A program made the position numbers and the translations under genes. From JAJEFO01 sp965208685 (GTDB lineage: Bacteria > Pseudomonadota > Alphaproteobacteria > Rhodobacterales > Rhodobacteraceae), in NCBI GenBank assembly GCA_965208685.1, contig CBDBPL010000007.1:4588001-4652000 (forward strand): a stretch of DNA of 64,000 nt, written 5' to 3'. The notes beneath the pieces are model-generated. The model was not told where the DNA came from. It did not search any database and saw only the letters and a program-made list of their open reading frames with translations. How positions within the stretch are numbered: the stretch's first letter is position 1; every line of letters starts with the position of its first letter. Shown piece by piece: positions 33,057 through 42,081 of the stretch.

Positions 33057-34023
33057 CCTACCGAGATGCGCCGTGCTGGGCTCGGGTACAATGGGCGGGC
33101 AGATCGCCCTGTCCCTTGCCTTGGGAGGGGCGCATGTGACGCTCTGGGGACGTCGTGCCGAGGCGCTTGGTCCCGCGCTTGATCGCTGTGCAGAAGACTT
33201 TGACTTTCTCGTGGGACATGGGTTGACTGATGCCGGGGACCGCACGGCGGTTCTGGAACGGATCACGCCTCGGGCCGACCTTGCCAATTCCGTCGTGGAT
33301 GCAGGCTTTGTTATTGAGGCGATAGCGGAGGATCTCACGTTGAAGCGGGCGTTGCTGGGTGAGGCAGAACTGGCTGCACCAGTGACGACAGTCCTGTCCT
33401 CCACTACTTCCGCCCTGAGTGCCAGCGCTCTGCAATCCAACCTCAGGCGCCCGCAGAATTTCTGCATTGCCCATTATGCCCAACCCGCCCATCTGGTCGA
33501 ACTTGTCGAGGTGGTGCCTGGGTGCGGCAGTTCGGACCGTGCCGTCGCGGCCACAACCGCGCTCTTGGCGCAAACTGGCAAGACGCCGGTCACATGCCCG
33601 GACATTCCAGGCTTTCTGTGGTCGCGAATCCAGCATGCGGTGCTGCGCGAGTTTGCGTCACTTGTCGGCCGGGATCTGGTGACCCCAAAGGCTTGCGACA
33701 CGATCCTGAAAGTCGGCTACGCATCGCGCCTTCCCGCCATGGGGGCATTCGAGCACGCTGATCTTGCCGGACTGGACTTGATCAACTCAGACGCGGCCAA
33801 GGCGGTTTGGGCCGACCTGTCAACCGTCGCCGACCCCGCCGATACCCCGGTCGGCGAATTGTTCAGCAACGGCAAACTGGGCATGAAGTCGGGCCGGGGG
33901 TTTTATGACTGGACCGTACGGGACGCTGAGGCCTTCAAGCGTCGGCGTGACGAGGAGATCATTCGGCGGATCAAGTTCAATCGGGACGCAGAGGCGGGAC
34001 GACCGTCCGAAGAGGAAAGCTGA
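33046..34023 (+). CDS. 3-hydroxyacyl-CoA dehydrogenase family protein
   Basis: 325 residues. Rossmann motif GSGTMGG near the N-terminus, catalytic His/Glu neighbourhood NFCIAHYAQPAHLVELVEVV, the DIPGFLWSRI linker and the helical C-terminal domain. It oxidises a 3-hydroxyacyl substrate with NAD; some family members act on free hydroxy acids such as carnitine or gulonate. Its coupling with an MBL hydrolase upstream and an ABC importer ATPase downstream (TGATG overlap at 34021-34025) suggests it handles the imported compound. Confidence 0.85.
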   Translation: MSADLPRCAVLGSGTMGGQIALSLALGGAHVTLWGRRAEALGPALDRCAEDFDFLVGHGLTDAGDRTAVLERITPRADLANSVVDAGFVIEAIAEDLTLKRALLGEAELAAPVTTVLSSTTSALSASALQSNLRRPQNFCIAHYAQPAHLVELVEVVPGCGSSDRAVAATTALLAQTGKTPVTCPDIPGFLWSRIQHAVLREFASLVGRDLVTPKACDTILKVGYASRLPAMGAFEHADLAGLDLINSDAAKAVWADLSTVADPADTPVGELFSNGKLGMKSGRGFYDWTVRDAEAFKRRRDEEIIRRIKFNRDAEAGRPSEEES

Positions 34024-35123
34024 TGAGCGGTGTGCAACTTGTTGACGTGACCAAGTTCTACGGCACGGTGAATGTCATTCCGCCGCTGAACCTGTCTTTT
34101 GACGAGGGTGAGTTCGTCGTCATTGTCGGACCCTCTGGCTGCGGCAAGTCAACGACGCTGCGGATGATCGCGGGGCTTGAGCCGGTGACCAGCGGCACGA
34201 TCCAGATTGCGGGCAAGGACGTCACTTGGGCTCGACCCAAGGAGCGCGACATTGCCATGGTGTTCCAGTCCTATGCGCTCTACCCCCATATGGATGTAGC
34301 TGGAAACATGTCCTTTGCGTTGCGGCTGGCGGGTACGTCGAAGGAAGAGGTCGCGCGCCGGGTCCGGGCCGCGGCCGAGATGCTGGAACTGACAGAGTTT
34401 CTGGAACGCAGGCCCAAGGACTTGTCCGGTGGGCAGCGTCAGCGTGTCGCCATGGGACGTGCCATCGTGCGCGATGCGTACTGTTTCTTGTTCGACGAGC
34501 CTTTGTCGAATCTCGATGCCAAGCTGCGTTCGACCATGCGGACCGAGCTGGCGATCCTGCACAAGAGGCTCGACCGCACGATGGTCTACGTGACCCATGA
34601 CCAGATCGAAGCCATGACCATGGCCGACCGAATCGTGATCATGGAAAAGGGGCACGTTCAACAGGTCGGCACACCGCGCGAAGTCTATAACAGTCCCAGG
34701 AATCTGTTCGTCGCGGGCTTCATCGGCTCGCCCTCGATGAATCTCCTCGACGCGGAGTTGCAGGGCGACGGACTGCGCGTCATGGGACAGGGCTTCGACC
34801 TGCCTTTGCCGCCGCGTTTGCACAAGGCCGCGCAGGGGCACGGGGCGCGCCAGGTCATCGTTGGCCTTCGGCCTGAGCATTTCGCAGCCCGGCCCGCCGA
34901 CGGCGGGACCGAGGCGTCTTTTCTCGCACCGGTCGACTTGGACGTGAAAGTTGCGGAATACATCGGCTCAAGCCAGTTTCTGGCTGCAGACATCGGCGGC
35001 AGACAAGTCTCGGCCGCAATCGAGGTTGGCCCGGACAGCGCACCGCTGACCAGCGGAACGTACATGTTCGATACCAATCGAATCTACCTGTTCGACAAGA
35101 CGACGGGTGATACCGTCACCTGA
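34023..35123 (+). CDS. Sugar-type ABC transporter ATP-binding protein (UgpC/MalK-like)
   Basis: 366 residues. Walker A GPSGCGKS, signature LSGGQRQR, Walker B FLFDEP, H-loop VTHDQIEAMT, and a TOBE-type regulatory domain with LRPEHF. The start codon overlaps the previous stop as TGATG, so importer and enzymes are co-translated. Complete, unlike the two other sugar-type ATPase genes in this window. Confidence 0.92.
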   Translation: MSGVQLVDVTKFYGTVNVIPPLNLSFDEGEFVVIVGPSGCGKSTTLRMIAGLEPVTSGTIQIAGKDVTWARPKERDIAMVFQSYALYPHMDVAGNMSFALRLAGTSKEEVARRVRAAAEMLELTEFLERRPKDLSGGQRQRVAMGRAIVRDAYCFLFDEPLSNLDAKLRSTMRTELAILHKRLDRTMVYVTHDQIEAMTMADRIVIMEKGHVQQVGTPREVYNSPRNLFVAGFIGSPSMNLLDAELQGDGLRVMGQGFDLPLPPRLHKAAQGHGARQVIVGLRPEHFAARPADGGTEASFLAPVDLDVKVAEYIGSSQFLAADIGGRQVSAAIEVGPDSAPLTSGTYMFDTNRIYLFDKTTGDTVT

Positions 35124-35156
35124 GGAATTCCATTGAATGACACAAAGGAGGATACC

Positions 35157-36494
35157 ATGTCATATGGACTAATGAAGAAGACGACGGCCACTGTTGCGGC
35201 GCTTCTGTGTGCAACCGCGTCATTTGCCAACCCGTACGAGAAATACGAGGGCACTACGCTCGTGGTCAGCTGGCCCGCGCTTGCGCATTTCAGTGCGGCG
35301 GAGGCGCTAGTGGATGAATTCACAGAGGAAACCGGTATCGAAGTTGAGATCGATGCGTTGCAATATCTCAAGCTGCGTGACCGCCAGATCCTCGAGATGT
35401 CGAAGCCGGAGGGCGAATACGATGTCGTTTCCTGGGTGGTCATGTGGAAGGGCGAGTACGTATCGAAGGGCCTCTTGACCCCGCTCAGCCAGTATTTCAC
35501 GTCTGGCTCGCTTGTCGACCCGCAATATGACATCGATGATGTTGCCGGCGCCTACTTGCAGAACGGCGGCGTTGTCGGTGGCAAGAAGGGGTACATGCCT
35601 GGGGTTTCCGGCGCTCTCTACGGCATTCCGTTCGGGGCCGAGACCTCGATCCTTGCCTACCGCAAGGACATCTTCGAAGAGCAGGGCATCGAAGTGCCGA
35701 CTACTTATGACGAACTGGCCGCAGCGATGACCAAGCTGCATGACGCGGGCATTCCGGCGCTGACCTCGCGCGGAAAGACTGGTCACCAGGTGACCGCAGG
35801 CTGGTTGCTGCATCTCGCCCCGTTGGGCGGCAAGATCTTTGACGACGAATGGAACCCGGTCGTGAACTCGCCCGAGGCCGTGAAGGCTGCCGAATTCATG
35901 CGTCACGTCGCCAAGACCGGGCCGGTCGGCATCGAGACCTTCGGCTTCGGTGAAGCTGCGGCAGCCTTCCTGCAAGGCGATGCCGCCATGCATCTGGACA
36001 CGCTCAAGATCGCGGCCATGTCGCGCAATCCCAACCTGTCGAAGATCGATGGCAAGGTCGGCTACGCCCTCCATCCGGTGGGAACCCGTTGCGGCTCGGA
36101 AACCGGCGGATTCGCCATGGGCATCCCGGCAAACGCGCCAAACAGGGAGGCGGCGTTCCTCTTCATCCAGTACATGACCAACAAGGCCGGCGACCAGCGC
36201 ATGGTCGAACTCGGCGGCGATCCGGTTCGCATATCGACGCTTCAAAACAACACGGAAGGGTTCGACGATTACCCGATCGTGGCCGAGCAGCTTCCCTGCG
36301 CCGACCCGGACTGGCGCCCGTTGATTCCGGAATGGAACGAAATCAACATCGACGTCCTCGGCCAGGCTCTCACGCAGGTCATCACCACTGATGATCCGAT
36401 CCAGCCGATCATGGACAAGGCAAATGAAGAGCTGCGCGCCATCATGGAACGCGAGGGCTACTACACTTGGGCCGACTACCGAGCCGCGCAATAA
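35157..36494 (+). CDS. Sugar-type ABC transporter substrate-binding protein
   Basis: 445 residues with a signal peptide (1-24, ends TASFA) and a family-1-type binding-protein fold (GTTLVVSWPALAHFSAAEA, YGIPFGAETSILAYRKDIFE). ATG 35157 follows an excellent AAAGGAGG. The ligand is unknown; family-1 proteins bind sugars, polyols or glycerol phosphodiesters. Lies 33 bp after the ATPase gene. Confidence 0.9.
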   Translation: MSYGLMKKTTATVAALLCATASFANPYEKYEGTTLVVSWPALAHFSAAEALVDEFTEETGIEVEIDALQYLKLRDRQILEMSKPEGEYDVVSWVVMWKGEYVSKGLLTPLSQYFTSGSLVDPQYDIDDVAGAYLQNGGVVGGKKGYMPGVSGALYGIPFGAETSILAYRKDIFEEQGIEVPTTYDELAAAMTKLHDAGIPALTSRGKTGHQVTAGWLLHLAPLGGKIFDDEWNPVVNSPEAVKAAEFMRHVAKTGPVGIETFGFGEAAAAFLQGDAAMHLDTLKIAAMSRNPNLSKIDGKVGYALHPVGTRCGSETGGFAMGIPANAPNREAAFLFIQYMTNKAGDQRMVELGGDPVRISTLQNNTEGFDDYPIVAEQLPCADPDWRPLIPEWNEINIDVLGQALTQVITTDDPIQPIMDKANEELRAIMEREGYYTWADYRAAQ

Positions 36495-36511
36495 ACGTTC
36501 GGAAAACAGTA

Positions 36512-36536
36512 GGAGCGGGCGGGAAACCGCCCCTCC
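36512..36536 (+). promoter_or_regulatory. Intercistronic hairpin after the binding-protein gene
   Basis: GGGCGG-GAAA-CCGCCC (36517-36532) extended by GGAG/CTCC around one bulged C, with no U-tract. It is the third binding-protein gene in this window followed by such a hairpin. Confidence 0.6.
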
Positions 36537-36560
36537 GGTCCCTCATCAAGATTGGCTGAT

Positions 36561-37490
36561 ATGCCTGATGCCGCCGAAAACATCGTCCCCGTTGCTGCAA
36601 CGCGGCCTTGGGATCTTTCGATGTTGGGGCCATATTTCTTCATCCTGCCTGCCGTTGCGGTGATGTTGGCGGGATTGGTCTATCCGGTGATCCAGGCCTT
36701 TTACCTCAGCTTCTATGACTGGAAGATCGGTACCGATTTCGACGATGCCCCCTACGTAGGATTGCGGCACTTCATCCGGATGATTGGGGACGAAAACGTC
36801 GGGGAATCGATCTGGGTCACGCTCAAGTTCGGCTTCTGGACCATCTCCATCGAGATGCTCCTGGGCGTGTCGCTGGCGCTCCTGCTCGAACGGCCCATTC
36901 GTGGCGCGTCGGTCTTTCGCACGATTTTCATCCTGCCGCTGATGGTGTCGCCCGTGGTGGTCGGCCTGATTTGGCGCTATCTCTTCGATGCGCGGATCGG
37001 CTGGATCAACTACTACCTTGGCCAGATCGGCATCGAGCCGCAGGTCTGGCTCGGGGATGCCGATCTTGCCTTCTTTGCCATCGTTTTCACCGACATCTGG
37101 CAATGGACGCCCTTTATCTTCATCATCGTGATCGCCGGCCTGCAGGCCCTGCCGTCAGAGGTGTTGGAAGCTTCCAAGATCGACGGAGCGAATTGGTGGC
37201 AGCACATTCTCTTTGTCAAGCTGCCGATGATCCGATCAATCCTGTTGATCGCGCTTCTGATGCGCTTGATCGATGTATTTCGCGCGCTCGAGGTGATGTA
37301 CATCCTGACAGGCGGGGGGCCAGGACGTGCCACTGAACTCTTGTCGCTACATATCTACAACCGGGCCTTCGACACACAGCAGCTGGGCTACGCTTCGGCG
37401 ATCTCGGTGCTCTTGATCGTGATCGTCTTCTTCCTGAGCTTTGGCATTCTGAAGATGGGAAACCCGTTGAAGGAGAAGGCGGACATCTGA
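36561..37490 (+). CDS. Sugar-type ABC transporter permease (MalF-like)
   Basis: 309 residues, six TM segments, coupling loop VLEASKIDGANWWQHILFVKLP. ATG 36561 was preferred to an in-frame TTG at 36552. It forms the channel with the next gene, 1 bp downstream. Confidence 0.9.
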   Translation: MPDAAENIVPVAATRPWDLSMLGPYFFILPAVAVMLAGLVYPVIQAFYLSFYDWKIGTDFDDAPYVGLRHFIRMIGDENVGESIWVTLKFGFWTISIEMLLGVSLALLLERPIRGASVFRTIFILPLMVSPVVVGLIWRYLFDARIGWINYYLGQIGIEPQVWLGDADLAFFAIVFTDIWQWTPFIFIIVIAGLQALPSEVLEASKIDGANWWQHILFVKLPMIRSILLIALLMRLIDVFRALEVMYILTGGGPGRATELLSLHIYNRAFDTQQLGYASAISVLLIVIVFFLSFGILKMGNPLKEKADI

Positions 37491-37491
37491 G

Positions 37492-38331
37492 ATGGCAGCA
37501 AGACAGATCAACAATCCGCTTCACGTCTCGGGTCATTACGCGGCGCTGATCCTGCTGGCCCTGATCACGCTCGCGCCGATCTGGATCATGGTGGCCACAG
37601 GCTTCAAGGACGACGTGATTGTTCAGCAGAAAGAGCCGATCTGGTTCTTCTTCGTGCCGACGCTGGACAATTATGAACACATCATGACACGTGGCAAGTT
37701 CGATCGCTACCTCTGGAATTCCGTCATCGTGGGGACAGTGGCCACCTTCCTGACGTTGTTCCTGGGCGGGCTTTGTGCCTATGCGCTGGCCCGGACCGAG
37801 TTTCGGGGCCGCGTTTTGGTCGCAAATTCCACGCTTCTGGTCCGCATGGTGCCACCGGCCGTGCTTGCCGTGCCGGCCTTCGCGATGGTGCTGAACTTCA
37901 GCCTCGACAACGATCTGGCGGTGCTGATCTTTTTTTACACGGCGCTGAACCTCCCCTTTGCCATCTGGCTGCTCTTTGGATTCTACAAGCAGATCCCGGT
38001 CGAGCTGGAAGAGGCGGCCATTGTTGACGGCGCCACTCCCTTGCAGGTGTTCTTCAGGGTGCTCCTGCCGCTCATGAAGTCAGGCTACGCAGTCGCCGGG
38101 ATCTTTACGTTCCGCATCGCTTGGAACGAGTTCATTCTCGCGCTTTTGCTTACGGGTCGGACCACGCGCACCCTGCCTGTTGGCGCGGCCGGGTTCATTA
38201 CGGACACGGGTGTCGAATGGGGCCGGATCATGGCGATGGGAACACTGATCGTGATCCCGCCGCTCCTGTTCACCTTCTTTGCCGCACGCCAGATCATATC
38301 GGGCATGACCGCAGGGGCCGTGAAAGGGTGA
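37492..38331 (+). CDS. Sugar-type ABC transporter permease (MalG-like)
   Basis: 279 residues, six TM segments, coupling loop ELEEAAIVDGATPLQVFFRV and the typical C-terminus IISGMTAGAVKG. Last gene of the MBL / dehydrogenase / importer unit. All five importer parts are intact. Confidence 0.92.
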   Translation: MAARQINNPLHVSGHYAALILLALITLAPIWIMVATGFKDDVIVQQKEPIWFFFVPTLDNYEHIMTRGKFDRYLWNSVIVGTVATFLTLFLGGLCAYALARTEFRGRVLVANSTLLVRMVPPAVLAVPAFAMVLNFSLDNDLAVLIFFYTALNLPFAIWLLFGFYKQIPVELEEAAIVDGATPLQVFFRVLLPLMKSGYAVAGIFTFRIAWNEFILALLLTGRTTRTLPVGAAGFITDTGVEWGRIMAMGTLIVIPPLLFTFFAARQIISGMTAGAVKG

Positions 38332-38957
38332 CACATGCGCACTTTGCGGGCTTTGGTCACGTCAGCATCTGCGTCGAAGGCGCCAGACATCTCGCCTGCC
38401 GGCACAGGCATTTGATGGGCAGGGACGTGGCTTCCTCCCTGACGGTCCCGCGCCTGGTTGTGACGAGCGGAATCGGCACCCCGCAATTCCTGCGGTCGAG
38501 CAACCGTCATTCTTCGCAACGGGATTGCCCGGACTTCTGGAGGTGCGAAGGTCTGTGGCGTCGCGAAGGAAACTGTCCCTGTATGCGCGGCCGGACAAGC
38601 ACAGGCGAAATTTCGCGACGGCAACCATCAGCACGTCGAATTTCCGCTGTTGGAACGCGAAGACCAGCATTGGCCTCGACCCGATGCGGCAGCACTGCTG
38701 TCCCCGTTCTGGAGCGTGCGCGAAATCCGCGGCGCAGCCTCCATGTCGGGATGTGGGCGCGCAACCCGTTCGAGAGTTCAAGGATTCCGGACCTAATTCG
38801 TTGCCTTGTCATTTCGAGAGACGTGAATGGGCCGAACTCGCCGAGACGTCGGCGGACTGAGTCTTCGCTGCTGCCAACCCTACATCCAGCCAGGCACTCG
38901 GCCATCGGGAAGATTGTCTTCTGCCGCCGTAATTCGATGTGTGCTTCGCGGGTCGCG
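38332..38957. other. 626-bp gap between convergent units
   Basis: No gene could be supported. A 100-codon plus-strand frame around 38541-38795 (containing FPLLEREDQHWP and LLSPFWSVREIRG) looks somewhat protein-like but has no start or recognised family and may be a relic. Other frames are shadows. Confidence 0.4.
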
Positions 38958-40265
38958 TCAGGTCTTGACGTTCGTCGCTGCGCCGCCTGACTTTCGGGAC
39001 ATGCCCGCCGCAACTCGCGCGACGCCGATCGCGGCTTCCACGTTCCTTGCACATGCCGGCAGGATGCCAAGCGTCCTGGCCCGGATTTCAGTGAATGCAG
39101 TGTTTCTTGCGCCTCCGCCTGCAGAGTAGATTGCCTGCGGGAAACCGCCGCCTCGACTCTCTATTTCACGATAGCACTGCGCCTCGATTCGCGCGATGCC
39201 TTCCAGCAGGCCGTGCAGGAAAGTCGTGTCGTCAGCGGGGCGGGGTGCAACACGCGGCGCAAGATTGGGATCGTTGACCGGAAATCGCTCTCCGGCACGG
39301 ATCAACGGATAGTAGTCGAGGCCGGATGGTGCTCTCGGGTCAATGCCGGCGCTCAGGCGGGCAATGTCCTCGGACGAAAAGAACTGTGCGAGTACCGCAC
39401 CCCCGGAATTGGACGCTCCGCCGACCAGCCAGGAATCGCCGAATCGATGCGAATAAAGCCCGATTGCAGGATCGTCGATTCGCTCGCGACCGAGCATCTT
39501 TACTGCCAGGGTGGAGCCGAGGGAGGTCACGGCCGTTCCGGCCTTGGGAGGAGCTGCCGCGAGGAAAGCCGCGATGCTGTCGGTGGTGCCGGCGCAGACA
39601 ACGGCGCTCGATGCCAATCCAATCCGGTTGGCGAGATCGGGCTCGATCTCCGAGACCGGAGTTCCTGCCGCGTGGGCGAGTGGCAGCAGGGCAGTGTCAA
39701 TGACATTGCCGATCCAGTCTGGCCAGGTTCCAGTCGCGGGATCCAGGCCGGTCTTCAGGGCGTTGTTGTGATCGGAATGCCCGCCGCAGCCTATCAGTTT
39801 GGCGGCGATGAAATCGGCCTGGTGAAGAAGATGGCGGGCAAGCCCGTCCGTGTCTTCCGCAACGAGGCGCATGGCGCGCGCGAGCGCGGAATTCGGTCCT
39901 CGCGCAATGTGGGATCGCGGGGCGTGCATGTCGATCTGCGCCGCCTCGGAGTCAAAGCCGCCGGAATCATACATCAATGCCCGGCCGACCGGGCGCAGCC
40001 CGGCGTCGCACAGCACCATGCTGCCCGAAGTGCCGTCGACGGCGATCCTCGAAACCTCCGTCCCGTTGCGACCGGAGTCCTTCAGTGTCGAGACCTGCCG
40101 CAACAAGCACGTCTGCGCAGCTCGCCACCACTCTTCCGCGTCAATGCGGTCCGGGTCCTGGGGCAGATGCGGCGATCGGGCCATCGACAGGACTTCCCCG
40201 CGTTCGTCCACAACGGCGGTTCGAATGCCGCTTGTGCCCACGTCGATGCCAAGCGCCAGGCTCAT
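38958..40265 (-). CDS. FGGY-family carbohydrate kinase, D-ribulokinase-like
   Basis: 435 residues. N-terminal ATPase motif LGIDVGTSGIRTAVVD, AVDGTSGSMVLCDAG, and the SDHNNALKTGLDPATGTWPD region that holds the catalytic Asp. The short length and the MYD..HIAR..NSALAR pattern resemble the plant/cyanobacterial D-ribulose kinase branch more than xylulokinases. It likely phosphorylates a ketopentose or ketotetrose. It overlaps the class II aldolase gene by 4 bp and is the last gene of the gntR operon. Confidence 0.85.
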   Translation of the reverse strand: MSLALGIDVGTSGIRTAVVDERGEVLSMARSPHLPQDPDRIDAEEWWRAAQTCLLRQVSTLKDSGRNGTEVSRIAVDGTSGSMVLCDAGLRPVGRALMYDSGGFDSEAAQIDMHAPRSHIARGPNSALARAMRLVAEDTDGLARHLLHQADFIAAKLIGCGGHSDHNNALKTGLDPATGTWPDWIGNVIDTALLPLAHAAGTPVSEIEPDLANRIGLASSAVVCAGTTDSIAAFLAAAPPKAGTAVTSLGSTLAVKMLGRERIDDPAIGLYSHRFGDSWLVGGASNSGGAVLAQFFSSEDIARLSAGIDPRAPSGLDYYPLIRAGERFPVNDPNLAPRVAPRPADDTTFLHGLLEGIARIEAQCYREIESRGGGFPQAIYSAGGGARNTAFTEIRARTLGILPACARNVEAAIGVARVAAGMSRKSGGAATNVKT

Positions 40266-41239
40266 GGGCGCGAGGCAAGTGCCTGCCGGTACTTTTCGGC
40301 ATCCCAGTTCAGAAGTTCTGCCTCTGCCTCTGGTCCGATGGGACTTGCAGACCACTCCTCCGGAAGTCGGCCAAGCACGTCCGAAAGGCATCGCAGCATG
40401 GCTCGTTGGCTTGATGACGCGTCAGTACGAAGCGCGATGCCGACGCCCTCGGAAAGGTTGGCTGGCCATGCGCCTTCTTGCCCGCCGGCAGGAAGTCCCC
40501 CTGGTCCGAGAAAGACGACGTGGTCGGGATAGTACGAACCGGACATCGCCAATGTGCAGGTGCGCGGTTGCTGTGCCATCCACCCCTCGCTCACCCATTC
40601 CATGCCGGATTCCGGACTTGCTTCCGGGGGAGTGTACTGTGCCCCGCGAAGCGGCATGGCAAGTCTTTCCTCCACTTCGCCGAGCAGTTCGGAAACTTCC
40701 GACGCTGAACTGCCGCAGCAGATCAGTCCGTGGTTCTGCAAGACAACCACGGCTGTTTCCGCCGTCACCCTTGACATGATCGAATTGGTCAACGGCAGGC
40801 CGGGCTTGGCATAGGGCACCATCGCGAAGGGCAGGCCTCGAAGCTTGTCGTGTGCGGCGGCACGACCTTCGGGGCTGATTGCATGCGTCAGGGCCGCGAT
40901 CGAATGTGTATGCACTACGACCGTATGATCGAGTGCGGCGTGAAACGTCGTCTCTATCGACGGTCGAAGCTTGGAATGCGGGTCGAGAACGGCTGCTTGG
41001 CAACTTCCGTCTCCAGCGGGCCCGTGCGCTTCCGCCAGCGCTACCGCGCGACTTACGGCGACGAAGATGTCCTGTCGTTCCGCATGCGCCAGTTCCGTGC
41101 CTGAGGCCTTGATCCACATGACATCGCCGTCTTTCAAGGAGGTGTTTCCTCCAGGGCCTTGGACCTGAAGCGGATCCTTGCCAAGACGGGCAGAGAGGGC
41201 GCGGAACTCTGAATCCGGAGGTGCGAGGTATGCGCTCAT
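40262..41239 (-). CDS. Class II aldolase/adducin family protein
   Basis: 325 residues. GPGGNTSLKDGDVMWIKASG phosphate/metal region, VVHTHSIAALTHA with the first zinc His pair, and VVLQNHGLI with the last. The C-terminal 100 residues exceed the 215-residue core of fuculose-type aldolases and resemble long sugar-phosphate aldolases. It is flanked by a kinase and a HAD phosphatase with 4-bp overlaps on each side, so all three act in one route. Confidence 0.87.
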   Translation of the reverse strand: MSAYLAPPDSEFRALSARLGKDPLQVQGPGGNTSLKDGDVMWIKASGTELAHAERQDIFVAVSRAVALAEAHGPAGDGSCQAAVLDPHSKLRPSIETTFHAALDHTVVVHTHSIAALTHAISPEGRAAAHDKLRGLPFAMVPYAKPGLPLTNSIMSRVTAETAVVVLQNHGLICCGSSASEVSELLGEVEERLAMPLRGAQYTPPEASPESGMEWVSEGWMAQQPRTCTLAMSGSYYPDHVVFLGPGGLPAGGQEGAWPANLSEGVGIALRTDASSSQRAMLRCLSDVLGRLPEEWSASPIGPEAEAELLNWDAEKYRQALASRP

Positions 41240-42075
41240 GCAAGTAGCTCCATTCGGTATGTGGGCGCCCGAACGCCCTCTACAGCGCAGAGTCTGGCCA
41301 GGGTGTCCGCCGCATCGCCAGCCGTGAAATTCTGGCGCAGGAGACCGCCTTGCACGAACACGCTGTCCCAGCCTGCACCATGTGCCCCTGCAATGTCGTG
41401 TTCCAGGCTGTCTCCGACCATCAACCGGCGTGGTCCCCCTAGGGAACGCTCCATCGCCTCGAACACGTGAAGATGAGGCTTGCCATAGAAGACCACGTTG
41501 CCGCCATTCTCCTTGTGCATGTGAGCAAGCGCGCCGGGAGCCAGCGTGTTGCGGTCCCCTGAGCGCGGGCTGGCGCGATCGGGATTCGAGCAATAGACCG
41601 TAAGGTTTGCCGTCATCGCGTGATCCAGGACATCCTGCCAATCCTCAGCGGCAGCGCTCTCGGGAAGCCCCATGATCAGGATCGCCTCGGCAGCCTCCGG
41701 CACGTCACAGATCGTGACATCCAGGCCACCGGCCCATGTATCCGCGTCGCCTTGCACCCGCTCGACGACGAAGTACCGCCGTTCCGGCACGCGACCGGAC
41801 CTGACGTCCAGCCAAAGCGCCTCACCGCTTGTCATTACCACGTTGAACAGACCAGGGGGGAACCCCATTGCCGCGATCCGTGTCTCGTTTTCCGATGCCC
41901 GCTTCCCCGAATTGGACAGGACCGCAAGCTGTGCGCCAGCGCTCCGCAGCGCTTCAAGTGCAGTCACCGCGCCGGGATACGGTTCGCTGCCATCGTGCAG
42001 CACGCCCCATTGATCCAGAATGATGGCGTCGTATCCCATTGCCACCTCCAGGACGCTCTTGATGGCACGGGTCAT
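41236..42075 (-). CDS. HAD-superfamily class IIA phosphatase
   Basis: 279 residues. HAD motif I DQWGVLHDG (nucleophile Asp), motif II VLSNSGKR, and motif III/IV GKPHLHVFEAM and VGDSLEHDIAGAHGAG. The order matches the NagD-like subfamily known as TIGR01459. It hydrolyses a small phosphorylated metabolite, perhaps the aldolase product. 4-bp overlap with the aldolase gene. Confidence 0.88.
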   Translation of the reverse strand: MTRAIKSVLEVAMGYDAIILDQWGVLHDGSEPYPGAVTALEALRSAGAQLAVLSNSGKRASENETRIAAMGFPPGLFNVVMTSGEALWLDVRSGRVPERRYFVVERVQGDADTWAGGLDVTICDVPEAAEAILIMGLPESAAAEDWQDVLDHAMTANLTVYCSNPDRASPRSGDRNTLAPGALAHMHKENGGNVVFYGKPHLHVFEAMERSLGGPRRLMVGDSLEHDIAGAHGAGWDSVFVQGGLLRQNFTAGDAADTLARLCAVEGVRAPTYRMELLA

Positions 42076-42081
42076 CGGGGG

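Noticed and set aside
38121..38990. 289-codon plus-strand frame continuing past the permease gene
   Set aside because: Its first part is a frame shadow of the permease and the rest is Arg/Ser-rich with no domain; reported only as an unassigned gap.
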